Below, piece after piece: positions 17,879-26,676 of a DNA stretch of 64,000 nucleotides (position 1 is the stretch's first letter; each line of letters opens with the position of its first letter). The position numbers and the translations under genes were made by a program. This stretch comes from Enterovibrio norvegicus DSM 15893 (GTDB taxonomy: Bacteria > Pseudomonadota > Gammaproteobacteria > Enterobacterales > Vibrionaceae), in the NCBI RefSeq assembly GCF_900115495.1, contig NZ_FOWR01000017.1, positions 41,848-105,847 of the forward strand, given 5' to 3'. Under the pieces are notes generated by a model, which was not told where the DNA came from, did not search any database, and saw only the letters and a list, made by a program, of their open reading frames with translations.

Positions 17879-19621
17879 TTAAACGGTTTCTGGTTCGGCC
17901 TTTTTCAGGTTCGTTGTGATGTATCGCTGACGTTTCTTCTCCTTTAGCTTAGTCATGTCCACCATGACCAAGCCATCAATACAATCTGCAAAATCTGGGT
18001 CAATATTAAAGTCAATGAACTGCACTCCCCCGGGTTCGCAAAGCTCACTGTATTGTTTGTAAAGGGTGGGAATACCCGTTCCGAGATTGTCTAACAGTGC
18101 TTTGAGGGTTTTCAAATCTGCTGGGTAGTCATCGCCTCGAAAATGCCGAACCAACTCATTTTCTTTTTGTGTATCCATATGGAAAGGGCGCTTAGATCGC
18201 GCGACTGACTGATCTGAACCAAAGTAGGTGCGATAAAAAAAGATAAGCAACTCTTTGGCGGGTTGCGGCAAAGCGTTACTGATGGTGACTGGGCCAAATA
18301 AATAACGATAGTGAGGGTGTTTGGTAAGGAAAGCACCTATGCCGAGCCAGAGATACTCCAAGCTGCGTTTGCCCCAGTATTTCGGCTGAACAAAGCTGCG
18401 GCCTAATTCAAGGCCTGAATCCAGTTTTGACGTCATACCTTGTTCAAAGTTGAAAAGTGAATGTGTATACAGGGCTTCTTTACCGTGCTGCGCAATCACG
18501 GCTTGGGTATCACAGAATCGATAAGCGCCAACAATATCCAGCGCTGCTGGGTCCCAAAGCACTAAGTGGAAATAGTGTTGGTCGTACTTATCGATGTCCC
18601 TTCGCTGTCCTGTTCCCTCTCCTACAGCGCGAAAGGCCACTTCTCGTAATCGCCCTATTTCTCGCATTACATGAGACTCTGCGTGATAACGGTATAAGTA
18701 GATTTCTTTTCCATCCGGCGTCTCACCAAGGCGTTCACTTTGCGCAATCTCTTCTTTTAGCGCCAACCTTGGCTCGGGAGATGCGATGGCTGACTCGGTG
18801 GGGAACACACCCTCTTTGCCTTTACCGATGTTGTAGAGGTGTTTCTTGAACAACTTGACGCGGGTTTTATGGGGTAAATTGGCGCTGGTGTTATAGCTTG
18901 AATAAGGAATGCTTTCACCGATAGTAAAGGTGATTTTGTTGTCCTCTTGCGCAAACATTTCATTGACGAGGAGTAAGGTTGATAGGGGCTTGTACACCAA
19001 GGAGGCCCCATAAAACATCGCCGAATTTCGCCCATCGACATGAATGGGCAAAATAGGGGCGCTCGCTTTGCTCGCCATGCGAAGAAAACCGCTGTGCCAT
19101 TCTTTATCTCTCACGCCAGTCGCGCCCAATCGCGACACTTCGCCTGCGGGGAAGATGATTATAGCCCCCTCATTACGCAGCCAAGCATCAATGTTTCTGA
19201 GGTTTTCTTTTGGCGTGCCCCCTGACATGTTGTTCACGGGGAGCAGGCAACTGTGAAGCGGTTTAATCTGCATGAGCAGGTTATTGGCGACCACTTTAAC
19301 GTCAGTGCGAATCTCGCGAACCAATTTGAGTAAGGCCAAGCCATCAAGCGAGCCAATAGGGTGATTGGCGATAATGACAACGCGCCCGGTGGAAGGAATA
19401 CGTTCGCGCTCTCTGTCACTCGTTGCGTAGCTGAATGTGAAGTAATCCAGAACTTGTTCTACAAACTCAAACCCTTTGAGGTATGGGTATCGCTCGGCAA
19501 AATCGACAAAGGCTTGTTGATGCAGAAGACGTTGAAGCGTAGCGCTGACGGGGCGTGCCAACCAAGGTTTATCCGCTATCGTTGGGTATTTGTTTTCTAA
19601 AAGTGCATCGATACTAAACAT
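17879..19621 (-). CDS. olsF: Bifunctional ornithine-lipid synthase OlsF-like (acyltransferase plus GNAT fusion)
   Basis: 580 residues from the ATG at 19621, which has AAAGGA 7 bases upstream. The longer frame to 19741 overlaps the upstream gene and is rejected. The N-terminal half is a PlsC-like acyltransferase (VVIIANHPIGSLDGLALL, PVNNMSGGTPKENLRNI, IIIFPAGEVSRLG). The C-terminal half is an OlsB-like acetyltransferase-fold domain (YRYHAESHVMREIGRLREVAFR, SGLELGRSFVQPKYWGKRSL). Fused OlsF enzymes make ornithine lipids from ornithine and two acyl-ACPs, known in Serratia and Vibrio cholerae, usually under phosphate limitation. No clear Pho box was found. The gene follows the metallophosphoesterase by 26 bases. 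A bare acyltransferase/GNAT fusion of other function is the alternative. Confidence 0.75.
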   Translation of the reverse strand: MFSIDALLENKYPTIADKPWLARPVSATLQRLLHQQAFVDFAERYPYLKGFEFVEQVLDYFTFSYATSDRERERIPSTGRVVIIANHPIGSLDGLALLKLVREIRTDVKVVANNLLMQIKPLHSCLLPVNNMSGGTPKENLRNIDAWLRNEGAIIIFPAGEVSRLGATGVRDKEWHSGFLRMASKASAPILPIHVDGRNSAMFYGASLVYKPLSTLLLVNEMFAQEDNKITFTIGESIPYSSYNTSANLPHKTRVKLFKKHLYNIGKGKEGVFPTESAIASPEPRLALKEEIAQSERLGETPDGKEIYLYRYHAESHVMREIGRLREVAFRAVGEGTGQRRDIDKYDQHYFHLVLWDPAALDIVGAYRFCDTQAVIAQHGKEALYTHSLFNFEQGMTSKLDSGLELGRSFVQPKYWGKRSLEYLWLGIGAFLTKHPHYRYLFGPVTISNALPQPAKELLIFFYRTYFGSDQSVARSKRPFHMDTQKENELVRHFRGDDYPADLKTLKALLDNLGTGIPTLYKQYSELCEPGGVQFIDFNIDPDFADCIDGLVMVDMTKLKEKKRQRYITTNLKKAEPETV

Positions 19622-19647
19622 ACTGGTCCTTTCACTCATCATGCCGC

Positions 19648-20466
19648 TTACGCGGCCTCTTCTTCCTGAGCGGGTTGTTTGTAGGAGGCTTGTGGAAACA
19701 AGGTGTTGTATGCCGCAATTAGCTCTGGCTTTTCTGTCCACCGAATCAATTCAAGCGCGCCGTCGTCTTGTTCAATTAACGCTGTGCAGTTTTCAATCCA
19801 ATCACCATCATTCAGGTACAAGGTGTCACCCATGGTTTTCATGTCTGGGTGATGGATGTGCCCACACACGATGGCGTCAGCATTTTTTCGCTGGGCAAAT
19901 TGAACTGCGGCGTTTTCGAAACGAGAGATTGCCACGTTGGCAGATTGCACACGCAGTTTGATGTAGGACGCGAGCGACCAATAAGGGAAACCAAGTTTCT
20001 GACGGATCCTCGACATCCAGCGATTGAGAAAAAGCAGAAAGTCATACCCCATATCACCAGCGATGGCGGTCAAGCGGCTGTGGCATACCGCGCTATCAAA
20101 CTCATCACCATGCACGGCCAATATCTTTTTCCCTTGCACTGTTTCGTGTATGTGATGTGCACGTACTTCTATTTTACCAAAATCGAATTTTAAGTATTTC
20201 CTTACAACATCATCATGGTTGCCTGGAATGTAGATGACGCGTGTGCCTTGGTGAGCGCGATCAATCAGGAGTGATAACACTTGGCTGTGGCTTTCTGGCC
20301 AATGGCGTGAGAATTTCATTGAATAGAAATCAACGATATCACCGACCAAAACAATGGTGTCTGCTTGGTGGCGATGTAGAAAGTTAAGCAGGTAGTGGGC
20401 TTTGCAATCTTTGTTACCTAAATGGAGATCAGATATCCAAATCGTTCGAACGTGTATGGGGTTCAT
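19648..20466 (-). CDS. Calcineurin-like metallophosphoesterase, UDP-2,3-diacylglucosamine diphosphatase type
   Basis: 272 residues from the ATG at 20466 (MNPIHVRTIWISDLHLG); longer starts add only MLITHQRML. All five metal motifs are present: SDLHLGNKD, VGDIVDFY, PGNHDD, VHGDEFD and CGHIHHPD. The layout (long helical insert RWMSRIRQKLGFPYW, C-terminal YLNDGDWIENCTALIE) matches LpxH-like or YbbF-like enzymes that hydrolyse UDP-diacylglucosamine or related lipid diphosphates. It is probably cotranscribed with the ornithine-lipid synthase, which suggests a membrane-lipid task rather than lipid A itself (inference). Confidence 0.85.
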   Translation of the reverse strand: MNPIHVRTIWISDLHLGNKDCKAHYLLNFLHRHQADTIVLVGDIVDFYSMKFSRHWPESHSQVLSLLIDRAHQGTRVIYIPGNHDDVVRKYLKFDFGKIEVRAHHIHETVQGKKILAVHGDEFDSAVCHSRLTAIAGDMGYDFLLFLNRWMSRIRQKLGFPYWSLASYIKLRVQSANVAISRFENAAVQFAQRKNADAIVCGHIHHPDMKTMGDTLYLNDGDWIENCTALIEQDDGALELIRWTEKPELIAAYNTLFPQASYKQPAQEEEAA

Positions 20467-20734
20467 AAGCATCCGTTGATGAGTGATTAACAAGTTGATT
20501 CACGGCTTTACGCTACTGATCCTTAATGACGTTGTTGTTTCAGTGCAGTGACAAGCTGGTGGCAGGGTTCTTTCAGAGGGATGACAATCGAGGATGTACA
20601 GCAGTAACCTTATGATTATTATTGTCAAATGCCATGTATGTGCGCGCAGCACATTGTGTGGCGTTAAACTCTTCGCGCACCCATGCTATGCTTTGCCCGT
20701 TTTCAGTATTTTTCGATAATTCACGGATTCTTTT

Positions 20735-21388
20735 ATGGCATTGAAGTTTGAAATTGTTCCCGTTACCGGCTTTCAACAAAACTGTTCTATCGTTTGGTGC
20801 GATAAAACTCACGAAGCAGCGTTGGTTGATCCAGGCGGCGATGTGGCAAAGCTCGTCGCGAAGGTGAACGATCTGGGTGTGAATATCACAAAGGTGTTGC
20901 TGACGCATGGTCATTTAGATCACGTTGGCGGCACAGAAGAAGTCAGATCTGCCTATTCAGTGCCAGTGATTGGCCCTGAGAAACAAGATGCATTTTGGCT
21001 GCAAGCATTGCCTGCTCAAAGTGACATGTTTGGCTTTGCACGCACTGAACCGTTTGATCCTGACCAGTGGCTTCAAGACGGTGATGAAATCACCTTGGGC
21101 GAAAGCACGCTTAAAGTGATCCACACGCCGGGACACACGCCAGGTCACGTGGTGCTTGTGAGTGAAGAAGATCAATTGGCGTGGGTGGGTGATGTGCTGT
21201 TCAACGGCAGCATTGGTCGTACCGATTTTCCGAAAGGGGATCATGCGACATTGATTAGCTCAATCAAAAACAAGCTGTTCCCACTGGGTAACGACATCAC
21301 TTTCATTCCGGGACACGGTCCAACGTCGACGTTTGGTAATGAAAGAAAGAACAACCCTTACGTGGCTGATGAAATGCCAATTTGGTGA
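20735..21388 (+). CDS. gloC: Metallo-beta-lactamase fold hydrolase, glyoxalase II type GloC/YcbL
   Basis: 217 residues. Zinc ligands are seen in THGHLDHVGG, TPGHTPGHVVL, VGDVLFNGSIGRTDFPKGD and PGHGPTSTFGNE. Size and the MALKFEIVPVTGFQQNCSIVW start match E. coli YcbL (GloC), which hydrolyses S-lactoylglutathione. In E. coli ycbL follows ycbK directly; here a minus-strand lipid pair lies between. A GC hairpin (CAGCAGC/GCTGCTG, 21411-21428) after the stop may act as a weak terminator. Confidence 0.93.
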   Translation: MALKFEIVPVTGFQQNCSIVWCDKTHEAALVDPGGDVAKLVAKVNDLGVNITKVLLTHGHLDHVGGTEEVRSAYSVPVIGPEKQDAFWLQALPAQSDMFGFARTEPFDPDQWLQDGDEITLGESTLKVIHTPGHTPGHVVLVSEEDQLAWVGDVLFNGSIGRTDFPKGDHATLISSIKNKLFPLGNDITFIPGHGPTSTFGNERKNNPYVADEMPIW

Positions 21389-21430
21389 TACACCTCGTGT
21401 GAAAATGGCGCAGCAGCGAAGGCTGCTGTG

Positions 21431-22123
21431 TCATTGTTCTAAAGCTGAAAGCCTGCCTGCTGATGCTAAGTATTGGCGTGTTAACCCCACAAAATCTTCC
21501 AACGGCCTGTCCAGTAAATCTTCGCTAACAAAAACGTCGTAACCTAACAGTTCTCGGTTATAGGCCATGCGATTTGCCAACATCGCTACCAAGCCTTTGT
21601 AGGTTTTTCCCGTAGGAGACACATAAGGTTTATCATCAAACATCATGTCTTCTAGTGGTGTGGTGTTGGGCTCCTCTGCTCGCCGATATGCACTCAGCAA
21701 TAATCCTCGTTGTTCCATAATGATATGGCTTGCTAAGCGAAAACTGATGCTGTCCAAGAGCGGTTCGTAGTCTTTCAGACGAATACCTACCCAAGGTAAA
21801 GGGTGATGCCAGCCTTCTTGCGACACACTCGGAATACCGATCTCGCGAATGTCTCGCCATTTCACGCTCCAGCCGCCTTTGGGGGTGTGATGTTGGAGGT
21901 GCATGTTTGACAGAGAGAAGGAAATTCGCTGTTCATCGATAACGCGTGAAATGTACAAACCCAAGCCACACAATAGACAAAGGCCCAAGAAGGCGGGTAC
22001 AGCTTTTACCTGTGGATTTATCAGAATTAGGGACAACACGATGATGGCGAGCGCGACAACCGCGACCGTAAAGTATTTACCGACATGTTGATTCGGGGGA
22101 TAAATCAGCAAATTCTTTTTCAC
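21431..22123 (-). CDS. Membrane protein with two N-terminal helices, DUF2982-like
   Basis: 230 residues from a GTG start with AAAGGAAG upstream at rather long spacing. Two adjacent membrane helices (about 17-36 and 40-58) are followed by a cytoplasmic domain of 170 residues (SLSNMHLQHHTPKGGWSVKWRDIREIGIP, WVGIRLKDYEPLLDSIS, LLGYDVFVSEDLLDRPLEDFVGLTRQYL). I recall similar unnamed proteins in Vibrionaceae labelled DUF2982, but this assignment is from memory and uncertain. Function is unknown. It converges on gloC. Confidence 0.7.
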   Translation of the reverse strand: MKKNLLIYPPNQHVGKYFTVAVVALAIIVLSLILINPQVKAVPAFLGLCLLCGLGLYISRVIDEQRISFSLSNMHLQHHTPKGGWSVKWRDIREIGIPSVSQEGWHHPLPWVGIRLKDYEPLLDSISFRLASHIIMEQRGLLLSAYRRAEEPNTTPLEDMMFDDKPYVSPTGKTYKGLVAMLANRMAYNRELLGYDVFVSEDLLDRPLEDFVGLTRQYLASAGRLSALEQ

Positions 22124-22365
22124 TTCTGTGTGGGCTTCCTTTCTATTACTTTTGTTAAGCGTAGTCAGATCACATGCTCAAAGGAATGCGTCTGCGCGAT
22201 AAATAAACAAAATCACAATGGGTTTCCGAGACTTGACTCAAGTTTCGCGCCAGTGCTTCGTTAAAGCTACAAAACGCATCCGTTTTTTGGTATAAAACGC
22301 GCTTTGTTTTTCACCCTGCGGTTTCAGGGGATGCTGAACGTAGTGCATCGGAGTAGGACGATTTA

Positions 22366-22743
22366 ATGAAAATCTCTCATAAACGTAAAGTTCAACTTAA
22401 GCTTCAAAAACACATCAAAGCAGCAAAATCACTTGCAGCTAAAACTGTGACTAAAGAAGCACCAGCGAAAGTTGCTGCTGTAGCAAAGCCGGTTGTTGAG
22501 CAAAAAGCCGAAACGGCAAAAATTGTTTCAGAAATTTCTCTGACACCTAAACAACAACAAGTGCTGGATATTGTTCGTCAGAATGCGGAAGGCATCAATC
22601 CAAAAGGGATTGGTCTTGCTGCAGGTCAAGAAGAAGCAAAAGCAGCTTCTTGGGCGACATCAGCATTGAAAAAATTGGCGGAAGAAGGCGTTGTTGAACG
22701 CGTTCAATTGGCAGGCAATAAAGTGATGTACAAAGCACTTTAA
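22366..22743 (+). CDS. Small winged-helix-like protein with Lys/Ala-rich N terminus
   Basis: 125 residues. The first half is strongly basic and Ala-rich (MKISHKRKVQLKLQKHIKAA, then repeated AK/VAK), low-complexity and probably disordered and nucleic-acid binding. The second half reads SLTPKQQQVLDIVRQNAEGI, NPKGIGLAAGQEEAKAASWA and TSALKKLAEEGVVERVQLAG, which resembles a MarR-like winged helix. No family name is certain. AGGA lies 8 bases before the ATG, an intrinsic terminator follows, and it looks monocistronic. Confidence 0.85.
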   Translation: MKISHKRKVQLKLQKHIKAAKSLAAKTVTKEAPAKVAAVAKPVVEQKAETAKIVSEISLTPKQQQVLDIVRQNAEGINPKGIGLAAGQEEAKAASWATSALKKLAEEGVVERVQLAGNKVMYKAL

Positions 22744-23057
22744 TCGCACTGTAATTTCGCAGATGTTTTCTGTTTTTAAGCCAGCCCTAGGGCTGGTTTT
22801 TTTGTGTCTATTTTTGGGTGGTTTTTAATTGTTTGTTAATGGCAAGTAGCTGCGTTTTATGTGTTTATAGTTCGAAAGAATTTAAACGATGATCAGCACC
22901 AAATTTTTCATTTTTTGCTGAGATTTTGTGTTTTATCGGCATATATTGGCTCTAAGATACAAGGATCTAAACATGCTGATTTAGGCGGGGAATTGCCGCA
23001 TTTGTGAGTGTGTTGCCATAAACAAAAACTACAAACTGATCATTAACGGAGCGCAGG
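22744..23057. other. Intergenic region with terminator
   Basis: 314 bases. Only the terminator at 22781-22803 and an AT-rich promoter-like stretch (TATATT near 22940) are seen. GGAG stands 7 bases before the next ATG. Confidence 0.5.
22781..22803 (+). terminator. Rho-independent terminator
   Basis: The perfect palindrome CCAGCCCTAGGGCTGG is followed by seven T, 38 bases after the stop of the winged-helix gene. Confidence 0.92.
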
Positions 23058-23474
23058 ATGACGGGCCGTTTCGAACTAACTGAAAGTACTATGTCGCATG
23101 CTGTAAATTTTGATTACACCCACTTTTTGAGTGAGTCTAGCCGAGAACATTGGACGTTTACGCAAGCCTTACACGCACAAATATCTCGATGGCGTCGTAA
23201 AACCATAGAAGAGTATGACGACTTCCCCAGTGAAGCCTTCTTGCATTCTGTGAGCGGCACTTTGTCGGCGCATTACAGCGATGTGTCCAACCTCATTCGT
23301 TTGATTGATGAGGCTAAAAAACAGCACATCACCGCACTGAATATCATGTTGCCCTATGCGCTTGATGACAGCGAGCTGGATAAAATTCGTCGGCGTACAC
23401 GCTGTGACATTGTCCAGCACAAGGGCGAGACGGAATGGCTATGTGTTGCAATGAAAACGAAGAACGCCACGTGA
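23058..23474 (+). CDS. Conserved-looking hypothetical protein, 138 residues
   Basis: Not recognised. GGAG 7 bases before the ATG supports this start; Met12 (23091) is an alternative. The protein is soluble with no signal peptide and mixed alpha/beta composition (TFTQALHAQISRWRRKTIEE, HYSDVSNLIRLIDEAKKQHI, LPYALDDSELDKIRRRTRCD). Codon use looks like its neighbours. The terminator stem overlaps its stop codon, which argues for a real gene. Function unknown. Confidence 0.72.
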   Translation: MTGRFELTESTMSHAVNFDYTHFLSESSREHWTFTQALHAQISRWRRKTIEEYDDFPSEAFLHSVSGTLSAHYSDVSNLIRLIDEAKKQHITALNIMLPYALDDSELDKIRRRTRCDIVQHKGETEWLCVAMKTKNAT

Positions 23475-23487
23475 TGTGGCGTTTTCT
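23463..23487 (+). terminator. Terminator overlapping the stop codon
   Basis: AACGCCAC and GTGGCGTT form an 8-bp stem whose loop contains the TGA stop of the preceding gene, followed by a short T-rich tail. Confidence 0.8.
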
Positions 23488-23520
23488 TTAGGTAAACATG
23501 TTGATAAGCGTGTCGGTGCG

Positions 23521-24933
23521 TCACTGTAATGTCGCGCCACTAAACACCAAATACCCCGCCGCACACCCCGCAATCAGAATGAACGCGAGCAATAAACGGT
23601 TACGCCCTTCAAAAGCCGCTTGATGATTCTCTTGCTTCGCCGCCATGTAAAATGCGATGCCTGGCAAATAAAGCAAGGCTGCGAGCAATAGGTGGTGAAG
23701 ACCGGATGCAAACAATAGCCAACATCCATATATCGTCGCGAGTGAGGCAATTGCACGGATACGCGTATTGTTCACTCCTGTAAATGACAATTTGAGCAGG
23801 TAGCTCGCGACCAACAAATAGGGAACCAAGATCATCTCTGACGCAATGGTCAGCAGATCATCATAGCCACCGCCAATCAGGTACATCACAATCAGGCAAA
23901 ATTGCACCACACTGCTGGTGAGCAAAAGGGACCGTGTTGGCGTGCCGTTTTTATTGGTGATGGCAAAACACTTCGGAAACATGCCATCTTTCGCCGCGGT
24001 ATAAGGGGTCTCAGTTGCCAGTAGTGTCCAGCTTAGAAATGCCCCACACACTGAAATAATCAATCCCACACCAATGATCACTACGCCTGTTTCGCCAATC
24101 AAGGCTTCAAGAATTTTAGCGGTTGACGGGTTTTGGTACTTTGCCAGTTCGGGTGTTGATACCACACCCATCGAGAGCAAAGTAACGGCAACGTAGAGAA
24201 ACAATGAGGTTAGAAGACCCAGAATGGTCGCGCGTCCCACATCTTTGCGGTTCTCCGCGCGGCTGGATACCACCACAGCACCTTCGACACCGATAAATAC
24301 CCATACGGTGATCAGCATGGTTTCTCTGACTTGATCGAAGAGGCTCTTTTCTCCAGGCAGGTGCATGCCCGTAAAATCCAAGGTAAAGGTGTGCCAGCGA
24401 AATGCGATGAGGGCCGCTACGATAAAAACAATGATCGGAATGAGTTTAGCGATGGTGGTGATGTAATTGATGATCGCTGCGGTTTGTACGCCTCTTAAAA
24501 CTAAAAAGTGCATCAACCAAATCAGTAGCGAAGACAGTACCACAGATAGGAGTGTGTTGCCGTTACCGAATAAAACGGCCGTGTCAGTGTCGAAGAATAA
24601 CCCAAGCGTACTGAACACAATGACAAGGTAGGAAACGTTCGCGACCGCAGCGCTTAGCCAGTAACCCCACGCTGAAAAAAATCCGCACAAATCCCCAAAG
24701 CCCGCTTGTGCATAGCCAAACACGCCGCCAGTAATCTGTGGTTTTTGCTCTGTGAGATATTGGAAAGACAGCGCAAGGCATATCATGCCGAACCCCGTAA
24801 TCACCCAGCCAATCGTCACTGCTGCAGGACTTGCTACCGCAGCCATATTCTGGGGAAGGCTAAATACGCCGGCTCCAATCATCGAGCCAATCACGAGCGC
24901 AGTTAGCGCTTTAAGGTCCAATTTATTACTCAA
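23521..24933 (-). CDS. APC-superfamily basic amino acid/polyamine antiporter
   Basis: 470 residues from a TTG at 24933, chosen because AAAGG stands 7 bases upstream and the protein then starts LSNKLDLKALTALVIGSMIG as family members do. An earlier TTG at 25002 has no ribosome site. There are about twelve membrane helices. The consensus GSMIGAGVFSLPQNMA (helix 1) and ETMLITVWVFIGVEGAVVVS (helix 6) place it in the APA group with arginine/ornithine and lysine exchangers (ArcD/YdgI-like). The exact substrate is unclear. No decarboxylase or deiminase gene is nearby. The upstream leader carries a large hairpin (25084-25131). Confidence 0.88.
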   Translation of the reverse strand: MSNKLDLKALTALVIGSMIGAGVFSLPQNMAAVASPAAVTIGWVITGFGMICLALSFQYLTEQKPQITGGVFGYAQAGFGDLCGFFSAWGYWLSAAVANVSYLVIVFSTLGLFFDTDTAVLFGNGNTLLSVVLSSLLIWLMHFLVLRGVQTAAIINYITTIAKLIPIIVFIVAALIAFRWHTFTLDFTGMHLPGEKSLFDQVRETMLITVWVFIGVEGAVVVSSRAENRKDVGRATILGLLTSLFLYVAVTLLSMGVVSTPELAKYQNPSTAKILEALIGETGVVIIGVGLIISVCGAFLSWTLLATETPYTAAKDGMFPKCFAITNKNGTPTRSLLLTSSVVQFCLIVMYLIGGGYDDLLTIASEMILVPYLLVASYLLKLSFTGVNNTRIRAIASLATIYGCWLLFASGLHHLLLAALLYLPGIAFYMAAKQENHQAAFEGRNRLLLAFILIAGCAAGYLVFSGATLQ

Positions 24934-25083
24934 AACACTGCCTTTAAAAATGCCATTGAAAGTGAAAAAGTATAATGAAAGGTCTTTTCTGGCGTTTTTC
25001 AAAGTTGCGATAAAAGTTGCGATTTAAGAGGGCTTTGGAGTAATGGCACGTCCTGCGGGGAAAATGAAGCGGAAGGTTACGCC

Positions 25084-25131
25084 TTCGTGGCCTGCTATGT
25101 AAAGCGCAAATAGCAGGGCAGTGGCCACGAA
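25084..25131 (-). repeat. Bulged inverted repeat between sulA and the antiporter
   Basis: TTCGTGGCC-TGCTAT pairs with ATAGCA ... GGCCACGAA (15 bp, one 7-nt bulge, 11-nt loop). There is no T tract. It could be a terminator element for sulA, an RNA leader of the antiporter, or a processing site. Confidence 0.55.
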
Positions 25132-25181
25132 AGCGGTGTCAGAAATGCAAACAGAGATTGCGTATTCTAAATGTTAAGAAA

Positions 25182-25685
25182 TCAGTGCAAGCGGCTCGGT
25201 AATCCGTTAATAACAAAGCAAGGTGTAGCATTGCCTTCGTCTTCGTTGGCATCAGCGAAGTTCTCGATATCACCAAAAGCGATAACCGCAGCAGAGGTGT
25301 CTGACTGAAGCGCTTTTTTCATTAAGGCTTCTGGGTTATGTGTCGCCGTGGCGCGTGCAATACGGATTTGTTGTGGGCTGATGCCTGCCTGCGTAAACAG
25401 TGATAGACAAAATGAAGATGGCGGGGCAATCAGCGTGATCCAACGATGAGTTTGGCTTATGGTTTTTAGCATTCGTAACAGGTAAGCCAACTCGCTCATG
25501 TTGTTTTGGTAAACATTGACAGAGACGAGGTTGCCAAATGACAGACCGCGTTGTGATGCAGCGATGTGCGATGCGGGCTGAAAACTACGAGAGCCTGCCG
25601 CAAGGCGCGCATAATGTTCACGCACAGCTGGAGACGTCGCTTGTGTGTGCTGTGCTGAATGAGAGATCGCAAATGTGTTTTTCAT
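25182..25685 (-). CDS. sulA: SOS cell-division inhibitor SulA
   Basis: 167 residues (E. coli SulA 169). SulA binds FtsZ and blocks septation during DNA damage until Lon degrades it. The core LAYLLRMLKTISQTHRWITL, IAPPSSFCLSLFTQAGISPQ and then QIRIARATATHNPEALMKKAL matches the SulA/ImuA-like family. The ends are divergent, as usual. AGGA lies 7 bases before the ATG, and an exact CTGT-N8-ACAG LexA box lies 28 bases upstream of the start, which strengthens the call. Confidence 0.9.
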   Translation of the reverse strand: MKNTFAISHSAQHTQATSPAVREHYARLAAGSRSFQPASHIAASQRGLSFGNLVSVNVYQNNMSELAYLLRMLKTISQTHRWITLIAPPSSFCLSLFTQAGISPQQIRIARATATHNPEALMKKALQSDTSAAVIAFGDIENFADANEDEGNATPCFVINGLPSRLH

Positions 25686-25712
25686 CTGTCTGTCCTGTTT
25701 AACTATCCAGTA

Positions 25713-25728
25713 CTGTATGTGTGTACAG
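25713..25728. promoter_or_regulatory. LexA (SOS) box of sulA
   Basis: CTGTATGTGTGTACAG: exact CTGT/ACAG ends with an AT/GT alternating centre close to the E. coli consensus. Its place right ahead of sulA is what SOS control predicts. Confidence 0.9.
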
Positions 25729-25915
25729 TAGTTTTATTTTTATCAGATAACAATAGGAAAGAGGAAAACAACGTGAATTAGATCGCCTTTTTTCTTTATC
25801 AATAACGAATTAGTGTGCGTTCTATCAGTATTGATAATCACTCATCGCTATGTAGATTATTACTAACGGTTGTTATCATGGCGGAATTACAGGTTTATAC
25901 AAAAAGAGTAGCGTC

Positions 25916-26557
25916 ATGGATCAAGAGTTTTGGCACGGCCGTTGGGCAGAGAATCGAATTGGATTTCATTTAACAGAGACCAATCCGCTATTGGTGAAAT
26001 ACTGGCCAGCGCTGTCACCAACACGTGATCAATCTGTGTTGGTACCGATGTGTGGCAAGTCGGTCGATCTGTCTTGGTTGGCCTCAAATCACAATAACGT
26101 GGTTGGCGTTGAATTGAGTGACATTGCGGTGAGAGGCTTCTTTGCCGAGCATTTGTATACCCCGCTTGTTACACAGATCAGTGGGTCACATAAGCTGTAT
26201 GAGTTTGATGAGTTGTCGGTATACAGTGGTGACTTCTTTACTGCGCCACTTTCAACGTATCCGCTTATTTACGATCGCGCTGCACTTATCGCCATGCCTG
26301 AATCGTTAAGAGGACAATACGCCTCTCATCTCTTGTCGTTGCTAGCGCCTGGCGGAAAGATCCTGCTTGTAACGTTGGATTACCCGCAAGATGAAATGTC
26401 TGGCCCACCGTTCAGTGTGAATGCGGATGCTGTGAAGGCATTGTTTGAAGGGTGTAACGTGACGTTTTTGCATCGTGATGATGACGCGTCGCGTCCACCA
26501 TCAGGCAAAGGAGCGAGCTACTTTGCCGAAGAAGTCTGGTTGATTGAAAAGCCGTAA
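25916..26557 (+). CDS. tpm: Thiopurine S-methyltransferase
   Basis: A 213-residue SAM-dependent methyltransferase, full length for bacterial [24 protein letters not shown] and [17 protein letters not shown] (SAM-binding loop) are diagnostic, with [33 protein letters not shown] and [20 protein letters not shown]. Bacterial relatives methylate selenium and tellurium compounds and thiopurines. It is monocistronic, ending at a strong shared terminator. Confidence 0.96.
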   Translation: MDQEFWHGRWAENRIGFHLTETNPLLVKYWPALSPTRDQSVLVPMCGKSVDLSWLASNHNNVVGVELSDIAVRGFFAEHLYTPLVTQISGSHKLYEFDELSVYSGDFFTAPLSTYPLIYDRAALIAMPESLRGQYASHLLSLLAPGGKILLVTLDYPQDEMSGPPFSVNADAVKALFEGCNVTFLHRDDDASRPPSGKGASYFAEEVWLIEKP

Positions 26558-26602
26558 TAAGCTTTCCTTTGCTCAGTGTTTATTTTACTGACCAGAACCA
26601 CG

Positions 26603-26639
26603 AAAAGCGCCTCAGTGACATGCACTGAGGCGCTTTTGC
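26603..26639. terminator. Bidirectional terminator between tpm and purT
   Basis: AAAAGCGCCTCAGTG and CACTGAGGCGCTTTT form a 15-bp perfect stem with a 5-nt loop. T/A ends on both sides serve both convergent genes. Confidence 0.92.
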
Positions 26640-26676
26640 TTATTTGGTTATGGAATGGCTTGGTTAACGCAGAGCG

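Noticed and set aside
19622..19741. 40-residue N-terminal extension of the ornithine-lipid synthase
   Set aside because: It overlaps the end of the phosphoesterase gene and lacks a ribosome site, whereas the ATG at 19621 has AAAGGA.
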